This document shows, one piece after another, positions 61,262 to 64,000 of a DNA stretch of 64,000 nt (its first letter is position 1; every line of letters begins with the position of its first letter). The notes below the pieces were generated by a model. The model was not told where the DNA came from, did no database searches, and saw only the letters and a list, made by a program, of their open reading frames with translations. Origin of the DNA: Geminocystis herdmanii PCC 6308 (GTDB lineage Bacteria > Cyanobacteriota > Cyanobacteriia > Cyanobacteriales > Cyanobacteriaceae); NCBI RefSeq assembly GCF_000332235.1, contig NZ_CM001775.1, positions 1,432,382 to 1,496,381 of the forward strand. The letters are read 5' to 3'. A program made the translations under genes and the position numbers.

Positions 61262-64000
61262 CTAATCGCTAATTTTCGATCGATACTTTTGTGCTTCTTC
61301 CTGATGTCCTCCTTTTTCATAGTATTTAACAGCAGTTTCAAAATCTTCCATTTTCAGACAAGCAGAAGCGGCTTTGTCCCATTTTTCCAAATATTGCCAT
61401 AATTGGGCAACTTCTTCCCATTTTTGTTGATATTCGCAGACGATCGCCAATTTTTCCCAGTTCGAGACTTTACGCCAACATTCTTCCGCTTTTTCCCAAT
61501 TATGAGCTTTTTCGTAACATGAACCAGCTCTTTCAATTTCATTGACTAATAACCATGCTTTACCCGCATCCGTCCATTTTTGTTGATATTCACAGATAAG
61601 GGCAACTTTTTCCCATTTCCAGACTTTACGCCAACATTCTTCCGCTTTTTCCCAATCCTTGACTTTTTCATAACACTGAGCAGCTTTTTCCCCTTTATTT
61701 GCCTGTAAATAAGCCGATGCGGCTTTTTCCCACTGTTGTAACTGTTCACAAGCATTACCGTATTTTTCCCAATTGCGGGATTGTTGCCAATATTTAGCCG
61801 CTCTTTCCCAGTCTTGACAATTTTCGTAGCATAGAGCCGCTTTTTCTACTTGATTACTTTTTAGCCAATCATAAGCCGCTTTTTGCCATGTTCCCTGTTG
61901 CTTACACGCATTCTCTACCTTTTCCCAATTTTCTAGTTTTGCCCAACAGTCTTCTGCTAATCGCCAATGTTTACCTTCTTCGTAACATAGTGCGGCTTTT
62001 TCTATTTCCCCTAAGTTATGCCAACAATGTCCTGCTTTTTCCCATTCACCTAATTTTTCCCAAATTTGAGCTGATTCTAACCATTTTTCCTGTTTTTCTA
62101 ACATCTTAGCCGTTCGATCGCTCCTTTGTAACTCACGCCAACATTTTTCGGCTAGTTGCCAGTATTCTCCTTCTTCATAACATAAACCTGCTTTTTCTGT
62201 CTCATTAACTTTTTCCCATGCAATACCTGCTTTTTGCCATTCTCCCAAATTCTCCCAACTTTCGGCAGCTTCCTGCCATTTTTCCTGTTTTTCACAGGCT
62301 AAAATAATTCTTGTCCAATTTTTCGCCGCTAACCAACATTTTTCAGCTTTATCCCACGCCTCACACCGTTCATGACATAAGGCTTCCAACTCATGGGGAT
62401 TAGTTTTACTCCATGCTTGAGCCGCTTCCCTCCATTTGTCCTGTTGCTGTAAACAAATAGCAACAAAACCCCAATAACCCAATTCTTTCCACAAATCTTC
62501 AGCTTTACGCCATCGATTCGCCTTTTGATAACATAGAGCAGCTTTTTCCGTTTCTGCGATTTTTAGCCATGTTTTAGCGGCTAACTCCCAATTTTCTTCT
62601 TGCTCATATGACAAGGCTAATTCGTACCAATTACCTAATTCTTCCCAACATTTTTGCGCCGCCGTCCATTTTTCTGCTTTTTGCCAACAGTAAGCCGCTT
62701 TTTGCACATTTCCTTCTTTTTGCCAACAATTACCCGCTTTTTCCCACTGTTGCTCTTCTTCCCAAATTATAGCGACTCGATGCCATTTATTTAACTTTGT
62801 CCACATTTTGATAGCAGACGTAGCTTGTTCATTTTCTCGATAGTATGTATCAGCTAATTCATAATATTTATTGCCTTGTAGGGTGAGGTTTTTTGTCTGA
62901 CATTCATCCCCAGCTAATTCCCACTGATTATCTTTTTCAAAACAGCGTAATTTCCCTTCAAAATCATCAGCTTTTTCATAACAAAATTTGGCTAATTTAT
63001 AATCGTTTTCTTGTTCAAAATAAAGCCCTCTTTTTTGCCATTCTTCTGAACTTAACACGCCCCATTTAGCTAACCATAGTTTTTTGTCAACTTCATTCCA
63101 ACAATTAATCGCTTCATCAAAAATGCCTAATTTACTCCAAATATCTCCTGCTTTGCCCCAGTTTCCTTGTTCTTCTTCTAATAAGGCTTCGACTTTTGCC
63201 GCTCCTGTTATATCATTATATCTATGATAAATTTGGCTTACTATTTGATAGGCTTTATCGGTACTTTTTTCTAAATAATTATTAGCAATATTTGCCATTT
63301 CTTTTGCTGAATATTTATCTTCAAAAATAGGCTCTAATTCTGTCTCGTATCCTATATCAATTAAGTTATTAATGTTAGATTCATTCCAAACATCATCGAT
63401 AAATTCGTCATAAAAATATAATTTTTTCTTGGCAATATTCGCACAAGTATAGATTTGATTATATTTTATTTTGTTTAAGGTTCGATCGTCCACAGCATGA
63501 TTAATTTCTGAGATATTAGCAAACATTTTCCATACTAAAACCTGTTGAAATTCTAAGTTTTCAATTTCTGAAAAAGGAATAATTCTCTGGCTATCACTAG
63601 GAAAAAGATTACTTAGTTTATTTCTTTCTTCTTCATTAAAAACTACGATCGAACTGTCAATACTCAAACTATGTTTGCTCATCAAAAATTCTGGAGTAAT
63701 TTCAGAAATAATCAAAGGCTTACAATCACCTTTTAACCAAGAAAAATGATGCAGATTTTTACCTGATAAATTAGCAACAGTAACTCCTAATTTAGCAATA
63801 TTATCACAGTAACTAAAATTATGGGTTAACTCTTTCGGTTCAATTAATTCTCGAATTGTTTTCCAATTAGATAATTTACGATAGGATTCCACTAAGATTT
63901 TTTTGATTTTATTCCAAATCAAATTTTTCCCAATTAAATTAACCTCATTATCTCCCACTAAAAATATTTGAGGAAAGTAATTAATATCATCATTAACCTT
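61262..64000 (-). CDS. Giant Trp-rich repeat protein with helicase-like N-terminal part (5' end outside window)
   Basis: The frame stays open through the right edge, so the true start is beyond 64000; the GTG at 63956-63958 is not a credible start. At least 912 residues are visible. The first 200 look like the C-terminal part of an SF1 helicase: IFLVGDNEVN (motif III-like), LTHNFSYCDNIAKLGVTVAN (motif IV-like) and SEIENLEFQQVLVWKMFANI (degenerate motif V, KGLEF type). The rest, from about 240, is a long array of helical units with Trp and Cys at fixed places (EKCWRELQ, KAALCYEE, W..AA..W), resembling TPR-type solenoids. The role is unknown; an RNA- or DNA-linked scaffold is possible. Confidence 0.7.
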   Translation of the reverse strand, partial: KVNDDINYFPQIFLVGDNEVNLIGKNLIWNKIKKILVESYRKLSNWKTIRELIEPKELTHNFSYCDNIAKLGVTVANLSGKNLHHFSWLKGDCKPLIISEITPEFLMSKHSLSIDSSIVVFNEEERNKLSNLFPSDSQRIIPFSEIENLEFQQVLVWKMFANISEINHAVDDRTLNKIKYNQIYTCANIAKKKLYFYDEFIDDVWNESNINNLIDIGYETELEPIFEDKYSAKEMANIANNYLEKSTDKAYQIVSQIYHRYNDITGAAKVEALLEEEQGNWGKAGDIWSKLGIFDEAINCWNEVDKKLWLAKWGVLSSEEWQKRGLYFEQENDYKLAKFCYEKADDFEGKLRCFEKDNQWELAGDECQTKNLTLQGNKYYELADTYYRENEQATSAIKMWTKLNKWHRVAIIWEEEQQWEKAGNCWQKEGNVQKAAYCWQKAEKWTAAQKCWEELGNWYELALSYEQEENWELAAKTWLKIAETEKAALCYQKANRWRKAEDLWKELGYWGFVAICLQQQDKWREAAQAWSKTNPHELEALCHERCEAWDKAEKCWLAAKNWTRIILACEKQEKWQEAAESWENLGEWQKAGIAWEKVNETEKAGLCYEEGEYWQLAEKCWRELQRSDRTAKMLEKQEKWLESAQIWEKLGEWEKAGHCWHNLGEIEKAALCYEEGKHWRLAEDCWAKLENWEKVENACKQQGTWQKAAYDWLKSNQVEKAALCYENCQDWERAAKYWQQSRNWEKYGNACEQLQQWEKAASAYLQANKGEKAAQCYEKVKDWEKAEECWRKVWKWEKVALICEYQQKWTDAGKAWLLVNEIERAGSCYEKAHNWEKAEECWRKVSNWEKLAIVCEYQQKWEEVAQLWQYLEKWDKAASACLKMEDFETAVKYYEKGGHQEEAQKYRSKISD

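Noticed and set aside
1-64000. tRNA, rRNA, tmRNA and riboswitches
   Set aside because: I looked through the intergenic regions and found no cloverleaf, rRNA or known riboswitch core; this was by eye, so a covariance-model scan would be decisive.

Overview
The window is chromosomal DNA from an AT-rich cyanobacterium. Evidence: the HIP1 octamer GCGATCGC (e.g. near 3733, 11153, 15345, 44367, 54309) and its core CGATCG recur throughout; the gene content includes SufR with a CAAC-N6-GTTG operator, MenD (phylloquinone), a cyanobacterial-length HflX, DUF1350, many Uma2-type endonucleases, DUF29 proteins, heptamer tandem repeats and dispersed palindromes. Low GC and gene style suggest a Geminocystis/Cyanobacterium-like chroococcalean; this assignment is inference.

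Left third (1-18 kb), an accessory and rearranged region. Two TPR-GT41 (SPINDLY/OGT-like) glycosyltransferases (2188-4233, 5430-7592) are interleaved with SAM methyltransferases (1-1231, 1241-2098, 7681-8568), and two more FkbM methyltransferases lie at 15401-17864. Between them is a tandem array of six DUF29 genes (8896-13371), each behind the same promoter/RBS cassette. One copy is frameshifted, and the array is interrupted by a toxin-antitoxin insert (decayed HicBA plus intact YefM/YoeB-like). Gene debris shows repeated recombination: a GT41 3' end at 4230-4358, a TPR 5' end fused to a DUF29 tail at 8640-8753, and a TPR scrap at 17954-18058.

Middle (18-45 kb), mostly housekeeping with defence and mobile-type insertions. 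It carries DUF1350, an intact HicBA, a glycosyltransferase-like protein, a peptide-type ABC permease, a DUF697-like GTPase, a GHL10-like protein, a single-chain restriction-modification enzyme (27042-30110), a second HicBA, mtnA, purU, cysH, smpB, exported MsrB and MsrA, an orphan HicB, a collagen-like secreted protein, a class I lysyl-tRNA synthetase, a sugar-type ABC ATPase, a VapBC-like pair, an SGNH hydrolase and a pentapeptide-repeat protein.

Right third (45-64 kb). An 858-base gene-free stretch precedes an orphan OmpR-type regulator. The regulator is flanked by inverted repeats almost identical to the ends of a 188-bp MITE-like element at 49390-49577. Then come hflX, sufR (without sufBCDS), menD, hpnJ, a YqiJ/YqiK flotillin pair with an Asp-Val microsatellite, a translationally coupled ABC-type ATPase plus TOPRIM-like protein (candidate defence module), a DppB-type permease, and a very large Trp-rich repeat protein whose N-terminus, resembling the C-terminal part of an SF1 helicase, runs off the right edge.

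The best candidates for an undescribed system are the DUF29 cassette array inside the GT41/FkbM locus, the ATPase/TOPRIM pair, the inverted-repeat-flanked regulator, and the helicase-like Trp-repeat giant.
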